Shown: positions 8,504 to 16,701, numbered from the stretch's first letter. The stretch is DNA of 20,000 bases from Prorocentrum cordatum (GCA_963575745.1 CAUYUJ010016156.1:172501-192500), one strand, 5' to 3'. The notes: generated from the letters alone by a model not told the origin. Numbers and translations are program-made.

Positions 8504-9781
8504 CTAGTTCTTGGTGCCCTTGTCCTTGTCCTTCGAGGGCTGACCTTTGCCCCCGAGCCTGGACTCATCGACTGCCTTCCTCTTCTCCTTCAAGATCGCT
8601 GCCTTATCCTTCAGCCTGTTAGCGGTGTAGCTCATGAGTGACTCAGGAGTGTTCCCCGCGCCCCTCGTCTCAGCCCAGCCCATCATGATGTCGGCTGCGC
8701 TGTAGTCCGGGTTGCTGGGAGACGAGGCGCGCGCCTCCTCCAGCACGCTCTTGCGCCTCACCAAGAACTCGGCCCCTACCAGGTTCGGCAGGTTACACTG
8801 ATCGATGCACTGCAACGCATTCAGAACCTCACAGATCAGCTTGTACTCGTGCACCGACCTGTCCCCAGGAGGAATGCGAGCCGCGACGGGCCACTCACGA
8901 GCCTGGGTCTGCCAGGTCAGCCCCTGAGACCTCAAAGTCTGTGCGGTGCCCAACGTGATGCGAGGACCCTTCGGGAAGCCATCTAGGTCAGGCTCCTCGA
9001 ACAACTCCAACACTCCGTCGTTGAAGGTACGCCTGCGCACGCCATGCTCGAAACGGGGCTTCATAATGCGACAATCACTCACCTCCGACGTGTAGAGATC
9101 GATCTTGTCATCCCTGAAGCTGCCAACCTTCTGCGTCGGCACCCACTCCACGAAGACGGCCACGGTGTTGCCCGACGGCAGCGTACAGGTCGACACCGCC
9201 TTCACGCTCGCGAACGGGCCCGTGGGAGCAAAAGGCGCCTCATCCCCGATCTTCATGTTGCCGCACGGCTCCGCCAGGAGCCACTTCCCCGCGCCTGGGA
9301 CACCGATCGCACCCGCCTGGACCTGCGGCGCCGCGACAGCCTGGCCCCAGCCCAACAGCTGAGTTTGCACCTCTGCGTTGCCGAGCGCTGCCTGCAGGAC
9401 CGCCTGAGTCGGGGCAGCCCGAAAGGCGTACACCGGCAGGTGGGGCGGCGCTGGAGGGCGACCCGCATCATCCAGGAAGGTGACCCCCACGATGTCGGGA
9501 TCGTTACGGTAGTCCTCCTCGTACTCGTCCTGATCAGGCGTCGCAATCCAGGCTGAGCCGCCGTTGGGGTGTGCCTTAATCACCAAACGTTCGTGTAAGA
9601 ACGCCTCCCCCTCGAACTCGACCAGCAGGCGTCGCCAACTGCACAACCCCGCACTTGTCGGCTGTGGCCACCCGTCCAGGCGCATCTGCAACTGGGGCAC
9701 CGCAGGAGGAGCTGGCCCCTGTCCTGGCGGGGGCGCCGCGGGCGGCCCCATCAGAGGAGGCAGTCCTCCGACGTGCGCCAT
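8504..9781 (-). CDS. Gag-like ORF1 of the YR retroelement
   Basis: The protein is 425 aa from the ATG at 9779-9781 (MAHVGGLPPLMGPP). The frame is open further, to 10138 inside repeat A1, but residues upstream of this ATG read like an out-of-frame shadow of the ORF at 9576-10091, so I prefer 9781. The N-terminal 40 residues are rich in Pro and Ala. A middle region contains AWIATPDQDEYEEDYRNDPD. The C-terminal third has a conserved-looking block (RIPPGDRSVHEY, LNALQCIDQCNLPNL), a region resembling the ORF1 products I associate with dinoflagellate retroelements, and it ends in a Lys-rich charged tail (KDKAAILKEKRKA, KDKDKGTKN). No CCHC zinc knuckle was seen. It is followed by a TAG stop (8504-8506) in the same frame as the RT ORF. 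A nucleic-acid-binding or particle-forming role is inferred from position only. Confidence 0.72.
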   Translation of the reverse strand: MAHVGGLPPLMGPPAAPPPGQGPAPPAVPQLQMRLDGWPQPTSAGLCSWRRLLVEFEGEAFLHERLVIKAHPNGGSAWIATPDQDEYEEDYRNDPDIVGVTFLDDAGRPPAPPHLPVYAFRAAPTQAVLQAALGNAEVQTQLLGWGQAVAAPQVQAGAIGVPGAGKWLLAEPCGNMKIGDEAPFAPTGPFASVKAVSTCTLPSGNTVAVFVEWVPTQKVGSFRDDKIDLYTSEVSDCRIMKPRFEHGVRRRTFNDGVLELFEEPDLDGFPKGPRITLGTAQTLRSQGLTWQTQAREWPVAARIPPGDRSVHEYKLICEVLNALQCIDQCNLPNLVGAEFLVRRKSVLEEARASSPSNPDYSAADIMMGWAETRGAGNTPESLMSYTANRLKDKAAILKEKRKAVDESRLGGKGQPSKDKDKGTKN

Positions 9782-10091
9782 CGCAGCACCAAGCACAGAC
9801 GGCCACCGAGGTACAGCAGGCGCTCTGTAGAACGCAGAAGAGGTTGATCCACGAGAAGGGCTCGGATGGGAGACGGCTGTGGAAATGGTTCTCGATGTAC
9901 GTCTGATTGACAGATCCGTTTCCCGAGAGGCGCGAGAGGGAGTCACACGTGCAGTTACAAACACCAGTGTTATTAACCTCCACATCCACATGAACTGGCT
10001 GCATCGCTTGTAGCCAGGTCTGCTTCTCTGATCCCAACATGAACCCCCACAACGTAGCGACAGCCACATGGAAAGATTTTGGGAGGCCCAT
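9576..10091 (-). CDS. Small Cys-rich, membrane-like ORF overlapping the start of gag
   Basis: This is a 171-aa frame from the ATG at 10089-10091 to the TAA at 9576-9578, one frame away from gag. Its first 103 residues look protein-like: a hydrophobic stretch at 8-20 (VAVATLWGFMLG), a Cys cluster CNCTCD at 45-50, possible N-glycosylation sequons (NNT, NQT), and a second hydrophobic, Cys-rich stretch at 81-103 (WINLFCVLQSACC). Beyond residue 104 the composition becomes that of a gag shadow, and this is exactly where the gag ATG (9781) lies. It may be a separate small membrane protein, or an N-terminal part of gag joined by frameshifting or splicing. I do not recognise the family; the call is tentative. 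Confidence 0.4.
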   Translation of the reverse strand: MGLPKSFHVAVATLWGFMLGSEKQTWLQAMQPVHVDVEVNNTGVCNCTCDSLSRLSGNGSVNQTYIENHFHSRLPSEPFSWINLFCVLQSACCTSVAVCAWCCDGARRRTASSDGAARGAPARTGASSSCGAPVADAPGRVATADKCGVVQLATPAGRVRGGGVLTRTFGD

Positions 10092-10112
10092 AGACCGACA
10101 AGAAAACAGCTT

Positions 10113-10230
10113 GAGCAAAAAAGACGGACTACGGACACAGAATCAACTGAGTTTCAATTCATCTGATGACTGTGCAAACCACGGCGCTCACGCCAAACAT
10201 AGATGGATTATCCCGCAAGCTAAGGAACAT
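10113..10230 (-). repeat. Split direct repeat A1 (118 bp), 5' outer end of the element
   Basis: A1 matches A2 (3879-3996) over exactly 118 bp with one substitution, starting GAGCAAAAAAGACGG and ending AAGGAACAT against the TA tract at 10231. As the 5' terminus of the minus-strand element it is the place to look for the promoter, but no recognisable core promoter was seen. Confidence 0.92.
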
Positions 10231-10262
10231 ATATATGTATATATATATATATATATATACAT
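10231..10262. repeat. TA microsatellite, right flank of the YR retroelement
   Basis: A TA-dinucleotide run (ATATATGTATATATATATAT and on) begins immediately after the outer edge of A1 and pairs with the TA tract at 3541-3624 on the other side of the element. Confidence 0.85.
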
Positions 10263-10460
10263 ACTAGATACTAAAATATGACAATCTGGGGCGGACGTTT
10301 GAAACAAATTCGCCAGCCTGGTTGCCCCCACAATCGGGGAAGAGGGAAGCAGGCCGACAGAGGGCGGACAATGCCGGGCTGTCTGGGGGCGCCCGGGGGG
10401 GAAGCCCACGAGGCCGCCAAGCGTTTGCAAACCATACCCTTGCAGCATGACATGTGTTGA
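10263..10460. other. Unique spacer without a recognised gene
   Basis: About 200 bp of moderately GC-rich sequence lie between the TA tract and the CTC array. Short frames cross it on both strands but none resembles a known domain. Nothing supportable was found. Confidence 0.5.
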
Positions 10461-10718
10461 CCTCCCCCTCCTCCTCCTCCTCCTCCTCCTCCTCCTCCTC
10501 CTCCTCCTCCTCCGCTTTCTCCTCGTCCTCCTCCTCTTCCTCCCCCTCCACCTTCTCATCCTCGATCTCCTCCGCCTCCTCCTCCTTCTTCTCCTTCTCC
10601 TTCTCCTCCTCACTCCCCCTCCTCCTCCTCAACTTCCTCCACCTCCTCCTCCACCTCCTCCTCCTTCTCGTTCTCGTTCTCGTTCTCCTCCTCCACCCCG
10701 TCCTCCTCCTCCTCCTTC
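10461..10718. repeat. CTC/TCC trinucleotide array
   Basis: Near-perfect CTC repeats (about 10461-10512) grade into an imperfect C/T-only tract with occasional CG and A interruptions. The plus strand is almost pure pyrimidine over about 250 bp, which is compatible with triplex (H-DNA) formation. Frames through it give only runs of Ser, Leu, Pro, Glu or Arg and are not genes. Confidence 0.9.
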
Positions 10719-10756
10719 CAATCGCCGCGGTCCCCAGCGAGGGCGACCGCGCCGAC

Positions 10757-10948
10757 CGGAAGGACGACGACGAAGACGACGAGGACGAGGACGAGGACGC
10801 AGACGAGGACGCAACCGAGGACGAGGACGACGACGACGCACGACGGCGACGACGACGACGACGCACTGCGGATACCCTAATGGGGGGGTGTGCTGCGTGG
10901 GCCCGCTGCGGTCGACGACGACGACGGCGACGGACGATAGACAACGAC

Positions 10949-10979
<31 letters not shown>

Positions 10980-11469
10980 GACGATAGACAACGACGACGA
11001 GGAGAAGGACGACGACGACGGACACCGACGTCGACGACGCTGACGACGACGATAGATGACTACGACGACGAGAAGGACGACGACGACGACGAACACCGAC
11101 GTCGACGACGCTGACGACGACGACGACGCACTGCGGATGCCCCATGGGGGGTGTCTGCGAAGGCCCGCTTTAGTCGACACTGACAACGACGACGAGGACG
11201 ACGACGACGACGAGACGAGGACGAGGACGTGGACGAGGACGTGGACGAGGTCGACGACGACGACGGACGACGACAGCGCACTGCGGATGCCCTAATTCGG
11301 GGAAGGTGCTGCGTAGGCCCGCTTTTGTCGACGACGACGACGACGACGAACGGCGACGACGACAAGGATGAGGACGAAGACGTGGACGAGGACCAGGATG
11401 ACTGACGACGACGACGACGACGCACTGCGGATGCCCTATGGGGAGGGGTCTGTGCAGGACCGCTGTAGT

Positions 11470-11508
<39 letters not shown>

Positions 11509-11515
11509 TGGCAGA
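10757..11515. repeat. GAC/ACG trinucleotide array with four embedded island repeats
   Basis: This is about 760 bp of GAC-phase triplets with AGG/GAG variants. It is interrupted four times by a conserved island of about 55-60 bp starting CACTGCGGATRCCC at 10864, 11129, 11279 and 11423 and ending in or near GTCGAC. The last three islands are 150 and 144 bp apart, while the first is 265 bp from the second. The islands sit in different reading frames, so a coding role is unlikely; a higher-order minisatellite is the simplest reading. Confidence 0.88.
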
Positions 11516-12180
11516 ACAATTGCGGGGGGGGGGCAGACGATTAAACAATCAGTTCTGGCAGCTGGATTTGATTGGTCTGCCCAGCTCCATTCTTTTGAGG
11601 CCCCCGCGGGGGGGAGGAGGTATGCTTGAAGCCGTTGGCTTTCCTTCGCTCGGGGGCCGCAGACAGAACTTGGCATGCTGCCCTCGCGCCAGACTTCGCC
11701 CGCCACTCGCCGAGGGCGCAGGAGCCGCCCCGCAGCATGCCTGGACCCTCTCTTCTGGTTCCCAGGTCCCAAGACGCTTCCGCGAGGCGCCCAAACAATC
11801 CAGCCAGGACGCTCCCGTGAGGCGCGCGAGCCCGAGGACTTGGAAGAAGGCTTTCGTTAGTGGCCCAGGGCGTTAAGAGCCCAGGGAACTGGAACAAGGT
11901 TTTCGCCGAAGGCCACGGGCGACTGCAATGTAGGCATGACTAAAATAAGGAGCCGAACTCTACACACCGACGCCTCTCTGGCCTCACACCGAATCTCGCA
12001 CAGGAGAGCGGATCCTGGTGTATACGTGACCATGGTGTATACATCCTCCGTTGTTTCCCTGGGAAAGCGGGGAAACAAGTATACAACACCGACGTCGTCC
12101 CCGACTGGTAATGTATATGCTCCTGTTTCCGATAGAAATAAACAAGTGCGTTCCACTACTCGCAAAGCACCTACTCGCAG
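11516..12180. other. No recognised gene
   Basis: About 660 bp of GC-rich sequence. Several overlapping frames of 60-120 codons exist on both strands, but none shows a domain or consistent composition. A 9-bp stem (TTGTTTCCC at 12051-12059 with GGGAAACAA at 12070-12078) is the only structure noted. Confidence 0.5.
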
Positions 12181-12190
12181 GAGGGGGGTT

Positions 12191-12232
12191 GGGGTTCACT
12201 TCGCTCGGGAGCTCCCGAGCGACGTGAACCCC
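12191..12232. repeat. 42-bp near-perfect palindrome
   Basis: The inner 22 bp (12201-12222, TCGCTCGGGAG and its exact complement) form a perfect spacerless palindrome. After one mismatched pair, the outer 9 bp on each side (GGGGTTCAC and GTGAACCCC) also pair. G-rich and C-rich flanks extend the pairing imperfectly to about 12183-12240. It could extrude as a cruciform or form an RNA hairpin. Confidence 0.9.
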
Positions 12233-12469
12233 ACCCTCCCCCTCAGAAATCGTGGGGGGTAGGGGTAGGGTTCGCATGCGGTCCCCTATCTTGGGCCGTC
12301 CAGGGGGGGCCACCTCGGCGACATGCTGGGGGTCTGGGGCCGCCCGGGAGCCCAGCGTGGGCCCGCTCGGGCAGCTCCTTGTCCGGCCGCCTGAGGCTCG
12401 ATCAGGCCGTCTGGGTTGGGCCGTCTTGGGTCCCCCTCGGGCCATCCTGGTGCGCTCGTCGGGGCCTGC

Positions 12470-12625
12470 TACCAGCCTGGAACATATCCCTATCCCTATG
12501 CTGGGCATCTCCTCATCACGATGCCAATATTAGGGATTCCCTTATTTTTTGAGGGCGCATCCCTAAGGTTGTCATCGCCTTTTGGCGTGTCAATCTGAAG
12601 GATAGGGATACGTTCGAGGCTGGTA
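12470..12625. mobile_element. 156-bp foldback, MITE-like
   Basis: The 26-bp terminal arms (12470-12495 and 12600-12625, TACCAGCCTSGAAC... against GGCTGGTA) match at 24 of 26 positions as an inverted repeat. A second pair of 19-bp arms (12519-12537 and 12559-12577, with TTAGGGAT/ATCCCTAA) shares almost the same centre and matches at 16 of 19. The interior has no ORF. This is the architecture of a small foldback or MITE. No clear target-site duplication was seen; GCCTGCTA on the left and GCCTACT on the right are only suggestive. Confidence 0.6.
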
Positions 12626-12829
12626 AGCCTACTGGGCCATTCTGGGGCGATCTTGGGCCGTCCTCCGCCCCCATCGAGAGCATCGGAACTGTTCCGGGGC
12701 CGTGGGAGGCCCGTGTTGGAGCCATGGTGGGACCCGCTGGGGCCGGGGTGGAGCGCCCGGAGGCGCGCGAGGATCTCGCGCTGCTCGCCCCTTTCGCCCG
12801 CACGTCGTCGAGAAGTGTAGTGCAGATGA

Positions 12830-13085
12830 TGTTCGGCTCCAGCTTCGCCTCCCACTTCTCGCTGAGCAGCGCCAGGGCCCGCTGCCACTGCTTGCCTTTC
12901 TCGCACGCGCTGACCCCAGCATCGTAGCTGATGGCGTTGGGTTCCAACCTCGCCTTCCGCATCTGGCTGAGCAGCGCCAGAGCCTGCTGCCACTGCATGC
13001 CCTTCTCGCACGCGCTGATCCCAGCGCTGTAGCTGACTATGGCTGACCTGTGGACTACGTCCGCGAAATCTGCACGAACTGGCAT
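12830..13085 (-). pseudogene. Pentatricopeptide (PPR) repeat fragment
   Basis: The minus frame carries two consecutive 35-residue PPR units: one from AIVSYSAGISACEKG to ARLEP, and one from NAISYDAGVSACEKG to AKLEP, followed by the start of a third (NIICTTLL). PPR proteins bind organellar RNA by stacking such helical hairpins, usually many per protein. Only about two remain here, and the frame then runs into low-complexity sequence. Just upstream, CCACAG precedes GTCAGCC and could be a splice acceptor, so this may be an exon of a larger gene rather than a dead copy. A second, single-unit fragment lies at 19158-19265. Confidence 0.65.
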
Positions 13086-13199
13086 GTGGTGGTGGGCATG
13101 CTGCCATAAGGGGCTCGTATTCTGGGCATGCTATTGCATGCGGCTGCCTGCTGTCGCTGCCTGGTGCTGTAAGTAATGCTTCCTGCTGCGTGCGTGCTG

Positions 13200-13345
13200 C
13201 TGCCGCTTGTAGCTGCAGGGCTCTGCCGATGGCAGACTCTGCGTTGTGCGTGCTGCTGCCCGCTGCCTGTCTGCTGCTGGTGCCTGCTGCTGCCGTGCGC
13301 TCCCGCTGCAGCTGCCTGCTTCGCGCTGCTGCCGCTCGCTGCTGT
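13200..13345. repeat. CTG/TGC-rich degenerate repeat
   Basis: The plus strand is dominated by CTGCTGC and TGCCTGCTGCTG blocks with interruptions. Frames crossing it give only Ala, Leu or Cys-rich peptides and are not supported as genes. Confidence 0.6.
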
Positions 13346-13433
13346 TTCCTGATGCTGCAGGGTAAAGCGTCTTTATCTCTTTCTCTCTATCTGCCTTTCT
13401 TTATTTGTGTGTTGTTGTTTCGTTATTTATTTC

Positions 13434-13482
13434 TTTTTTTCTCTCGCTCTCTCTCTCTCTCTCTCTCTTTCTCTTTCTCTGC
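13434..13482. repeat. CT dinucleotide microsatellite
   Basis: CTCTCTCTCT runs with TTT interruptions sit at the end of a longer T/C-rich stretch that begins near 13373. Confidence 0.9.
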
Positions 13483-13888
13483 ATCAGCGTTCTGACGAAA
13501 CCTGCCACTGGGAGAGGGTCGAAGAGCGAGGAGCCAGGGTGGCGAGTGCCGAGGGGTCCGAGGAGAAGCGATGGGCGATCGGCGAGGAGCGAGGAGCGAG
13601 GGCCGACATCCGCGGGGAGATTGGCGAGGAGCGTCGAGGTTGGAGAAGGCTCGTCGTCCTTCTAACCCTCTGGGGACTTTGTTCGGGCTCCGGGGCCGTC
13701 AGCCATCGATCTAGGGTGGGAGACGAGTCCAGACAGACCCCTCCCAGGGTCTGGGGCCGATTCCTCAGGGACGTCGGCGATATCAAAAGGGCATTGGCTC
13801 AAAAGCTGGAGGAGTCGGCGTCTGTCGTTTGTGCATTCAGACTGGTAGCTGCTAGTGTTGCTTGCGAACCGTTCGTTTGTTTCGATTG

Positions 13889-14042
13889 GCTTATTGCTTG
13901 CTTCTTGCTTGCTTGCTTACTCGCTTGCTTGCTGGTGTGTTGGCTGGTTGGCTTGCTGCTTGCTTGCTTCCTTGCTGGCTGGCTGGCTGGCTGGCTGCCT
14001 GACTGGTTGGCTGGCTGGCTGGCTGGCTGACTGCTGCTTGAT
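13889..14042. repeat. GCTT/GGCT tetranucleotide array
   Basis: About 150 bp of GCTT units grade into GGCT units (GGCTGGCTGGCTGGCT near 13977-14030), with a few CTCG or GTTG variants. It is a compound microsatellite; peptides from it (Leu/Ala/Cys/Trp or Ser/Gln/Pro) are artefacts. Confidence 0.9.
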
Positions 14043-14517
14043 GCTGCTCGCTCGCGCAAAAAGCTGCAATGGGACTATCATGGGCTGAACCTACACCTTC
14101 TCGTGTGGCTTCTTGGGCCACCTTGAAGCCCAGCTGGGCGCTCGGAGGGTAAAAAGGCGCGGCGGGGGGGGCGTTTTTGGCCGCCCTGGGGAGATCTCGA
14201 GACGCCTCGGGGCAGTACTAGGCAAAGGCTGGCAGCTAAATGCATACGCGCCCTGTGTCTGGCGAGGTCCCACGGTGGCTGCGGCCGCCCGACCAGGTCG
14301 GAGGATGCGGGCGGGCCGCGCAGGGTCGGAGGAAAGCTGAAACTCAGAGTGAGGGGGCCGAGCAGTCATTCGTCATCCCTGGGTGCGTGGCTGAAGTGGG
14401 ACTCCGCGGCGCGGATTCTGATTGTTGCTGTTTTGGAACATCACGAATGACAGATGAGTGTTGTTAGTTCCCCCCCTGAGGTACACTATGTTTTGTTTAC
14501 TTGAAAGTCCAATCTCG
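14043..14517. other. No recognised gene
   Basis: About 475 bp of GC-rich sequence with short overlapping frames and no recognisable domain or repeat beyond a G-run (14162-14170). Confidence 0.5.
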
Positions 14518-15166
14518 GGGTTCGCACCCTGTTTTCGATTACGGAAAAGCTTAGGTCTCGGAGTTGGGCCCCTGGCCCCCGAATTACAACAACAATGTTT
14601 CCCGCCGGATGCCCCCTCACAAAATGTTCCAGAATCGCGGTTTCGCGCGGGATGTCGTCACCATGCATACCGGAAACACGCTCTCGCGTGGGACCCCTTC
14701 GCAATTTATTCGGACGCCGAGCCCTCGACCCCCACGAGACACGCTCTCGCTCTGGTTTCTCGCATGATGTACTAGGGAATCGCGCTATCGCTCGACACTT
14801 CTTCGCGGTTCACGCAGGACGCACGCTTCAACGACCCGCCTAGGCCCGCCTTCCCGGCCCGCCCGTTCGGGCCTGCCCGCCCGGTCTGCCCGTAGCTTTC
14901 TGCTCCCAGCCCCCTCTCGCTACTCTCTCTCGCGCTCCACCCCCACCCCCCCCCGCGCCCGCTCAATGAATCCCCTCTTCCCCTGCCTTGGGGGCCGCGT
15001 GGGATGCGCGTAGCAAGCGGGGGCGAAATCACGCTGAGGGGGCATGATCGAAGACCAAAAGAGCGGGCGTCGAAGGTTTGGCACGCACGCGCTGAATGGC
15101 AAGCGAGCAGAAAAGCGAACCGTGTTAAAATCAGGATTGCCGTTGTTACTTTTGTTGTTGGGGCTG
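14518..15166 (+). repeat. Repeat unit 1 of a family with a GTT-rich 3' tail
   Basis: This unit aligns by eye to unit 2 (16702-17433), offset by about 2185 bp. Shared blocks are GGGCCCCTGGC/GCGCCCCTGGC, GGGAATCGCGCTRTCGCTCGA, an ACCCGCC/GCCCGCC-rich stretch, CTACTCTCTCTC near 14919, and a 3' block ATCGAAGAC...GAATGGCAAGCGAGCAG...GTGTTAAAAT ending in a short TTGTTGTTG tail (15147-15166). It encodes no recognised protein. Confidence 0.65.
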
Positions 15167-15560
15167 CATTACCGAACCCAGAATGCACTTTCGCGCTCTA
15201 GCGCAGGTGCCAGCTACACTTCTTTCGACATGAAAGCTCGCGCTCAGGCGTTTCAGGGTTCGGCCAGTTCTGGCCCCCTAGCGACAACGAGACCCCGGCT
15301 CGATACTCCGTCCTTCTTCCTCGGAGCCGGGGCTCTTGCTCGCCCCCCGCAGCCGCCATTCCAACAAAAATGCACAACAAAAACGACGCCCTCTCCATAC
15401 TTTCTTGCTTTTCGCCTCGGGACTGGCGCCCCCTGCTCAAGACAGCCGACAAACAACGGCGCCCCCGCTCGAGACCTCCTCTGCTTTTACTCAAGACTCT
15501 CAGGAGGCCCTGACGGCCCCCTAGCCGCCGTTGGTCCTAAATCCTAGACAACCAGTATTG
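15167..15560. other. No recognised gene
   Basis: About 390 bp holding short frames without domains. Its start (CCCAGAATGCACTTTCGCGCTC, 15177-15198) resembles the tandem block at 15561 and 15730, so part of it may be an older copy of that repeat. Confidence 0.45.
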
Positions 15561-15845
15561 TTGGACACCCTGAATGCGCTTTCGCGCTCTCGCACCTGCT
15601 CCACGTGACCTCGCCCTCGCTCGTGTCCTGGGTCGCGGCGTCGCATTCGCCGTCGTCGCCGCGTCCGCCGCCGCCGCGGCCGCCGCCGCCGCGGTCGCCG
15701 CCGACGTCGTCGCAAAACAATTATTGATGTTGGACACCCTGAGTGCGCTTTCTTCGCTCTTGCGCCTGCTCCGCGCGACCGCACTTTCGCTCGTGTCCTG
15801 GGGCGTGGCGTCGTCGCCGTCGTCGCCGCCGCCGAGGCAGCCGTG
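15561..15845 (+). repeat. Two-copy tandem repeat with a period of about 169 bp
   Basis: TTGGACACCCTGARTGCGCTTTC begins at 15561 and again at 15730. Both copies continue with GCTCGTGTCCTGGG and GGCGTCG, followed by a GCC/GTC-rich triplet tract (15640-15715 in copy 1). A third, diverged start is seen near 15177. The frames are not conserved between copies, so it is treated as non-coding. Confidence 0.75.
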
Positions 15846-15950
15846 GCCGCCGCCGCTGTCGTCGTCGTCGTCGCGCTCTGGAGGCCATCGGGGGCCTCCT
15901 GGAACTCCTCGAGACATCGAGGGCCAGGGACATTGTTTGAAGGAGCACAG

Positions 15951-16053
15951 GGAGGAGGAGGAGGAGGAGGAGGAGGAGGAGGAGGAGGAGGAGGAGGAGG
16001 AGGAAGAGGAAGAGGAGGAGGAAGAGGAGGACGACGGCGGCGGCGGCGGCGGG

Positions 16054-16088
<35 letters not shown>
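15951..16088. repeat. GGA, CGG and ACG triplet arrays in series
   Basis: About 80 bp of GGA/GAG repeats (15951-16030) pass into CGG repeats (16035-16059) and then ACG repeats (16060-16088). They encode only acidic or Gly/Arg homopolymer runs. The purine-only part mirrors the pyrimidine-only array at 10461-10718. Confidence 0.9.
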
Positions 16089-16089
<1 letters not shown>

Positions 16090-16470
16090 CCCAGGCGCCA
16101 TCAGAAGGCGGCCGACGCAGAAACGGCCCCTGAGAAGGGGCCGAAACCCTAAAGGCCTAAGCTCCGAAGCTTGTCTCAAAGGCTCTAGGGGCTCTCCACG
16201 AAGCTCTCCCAGAGGCTGCGAGGCCATTCCCTGAGGTCTCAAGCCGCTCGGGCGTCGTGGCACCTAGAAGCAAGGCCTGGGCAGGGGAATTGCGAAGGGG
16301 ATGTGCCATCCAAGCTGGGGATGTTGAAATGCCTCGGAAAGCGGTGTCGGAACGACCAGGGAGAGGGAATATTGGACCCCTGCGCGAGACAAATCCCCCA
16401 TGATGGGGGATCTAGCATGATGGGTGCATGCTGCATACGGAAGCGCGGAACATTCGGGTAAACTGCATGC
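16089..16470. other. No recognised gene; one perfect short palindrome
   Basis: About 380 bp without a recognisable domain. ATCCCCCAT (16393-16401) and ATGGGGGAT (16403-16411) form a perfect 9-bp stem with a single central base. Confidence 0.5.
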
Positions 16471-16625
16471 TGTTGGTGTTGTTTTTATTGTTGACGTTTG
16501 TGTTGCTGTCGATGCTGATGCTGTTGCTGTTGCTGTTGCTGCTGTTGTTGTTGTTGTTGGTGTTGGTGTTGGTGTTGCTGGTGTTGTTGATTGTGTTGTC
16601 ATTGCTGCTGGTGTTGTTGGTGTTT
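16471..16625. repeat. GTT/GCT trinucleotide array
   Basis: TTG-phase triplets (GTTGCTGTTGCTG, GTTGGTGTTGGTG) run for about 155 bp. The same type of tract closes the repeat units at 17344-17433 and 18071-18147, so this may be the tail of an otherwise eroded unit. Confidence 0.88.
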
Positions 16626-16701
16626 TTCGTTTACGAATGTGTGTAGATCCCCCTCCCCTCCCGGGTAACCAATGCACGTTTCTATTCGCATGCTTCCCCG
16701 G

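Larger units (their letters stand above)
3625..10230 (-). mobile_element. Complete DIRS/PAT-like tyrosine-recombinase retrotransposon
   Basis: The element is 6606 bp and reads on the minus strand. Its order is A1 (10113-10230), gag-like ORF (8504-9781), RT-RNase H-methyltransferase ORF (4301-8440) with a nested tyrosine recombinase (4936-6291), then B1 (3997-4225), A2 (3879-3996) and B2 (3625-3853). The split direct repeats A1...B1-A2-B2 are the hallmark of PAT/Ngaro-type YR elements, which integrate as circles through a recombinase rather than an integrase and leave no target-site duplication. Here the flanks are TA repeats, so absence of a duplication cannot be proven. No integrase or protease was seen. 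The repeats are nearly identical (1/118 and 4/229 differences) and the main frames are open, which suggests recent activity. An RNase H plus a methyltransferase argues for the DIRS/PAT branch rather than Ngaro. Confidence 0.9.

Noticed and set aside
3625-10230. Terminal direct repeats as LTRs of a gypsy or copia element
   Set aside because: The repeats are split (A1...B1-A2-B2), there is no integrase or protease, and a tyrosine recombinase is present.
10864-11480. CRISPR-like appearance of regularly recurring islands
   Set aside because: Spacers are simple triplet repeats rather than unique sequences, spacing is irregular, and the genome is eukaryotic.
10264-11548. Long open frames of 140-290 codons through the CTC and GAC arrays
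   Set aside because: They consist of Arg, Ser, Asp, Glu or Leu homopolymer-like runs on both strands at once, which is what stop-free triplet repeats give.
13790-13806. GCATTGGCTCAAAAG as a spliced-leader relic
   Set aside because: It matches the dinoflagellate spliced leader only over a short GGCTCAA core and lacks the CCGTAGCCATTTT part.
15574-16263. Frames of 180-190 codons on both strands across 15574-16263
   Set aside because: Composition is dictated by GCC, GGA, CGG and ACG triplets; no domain is visible.
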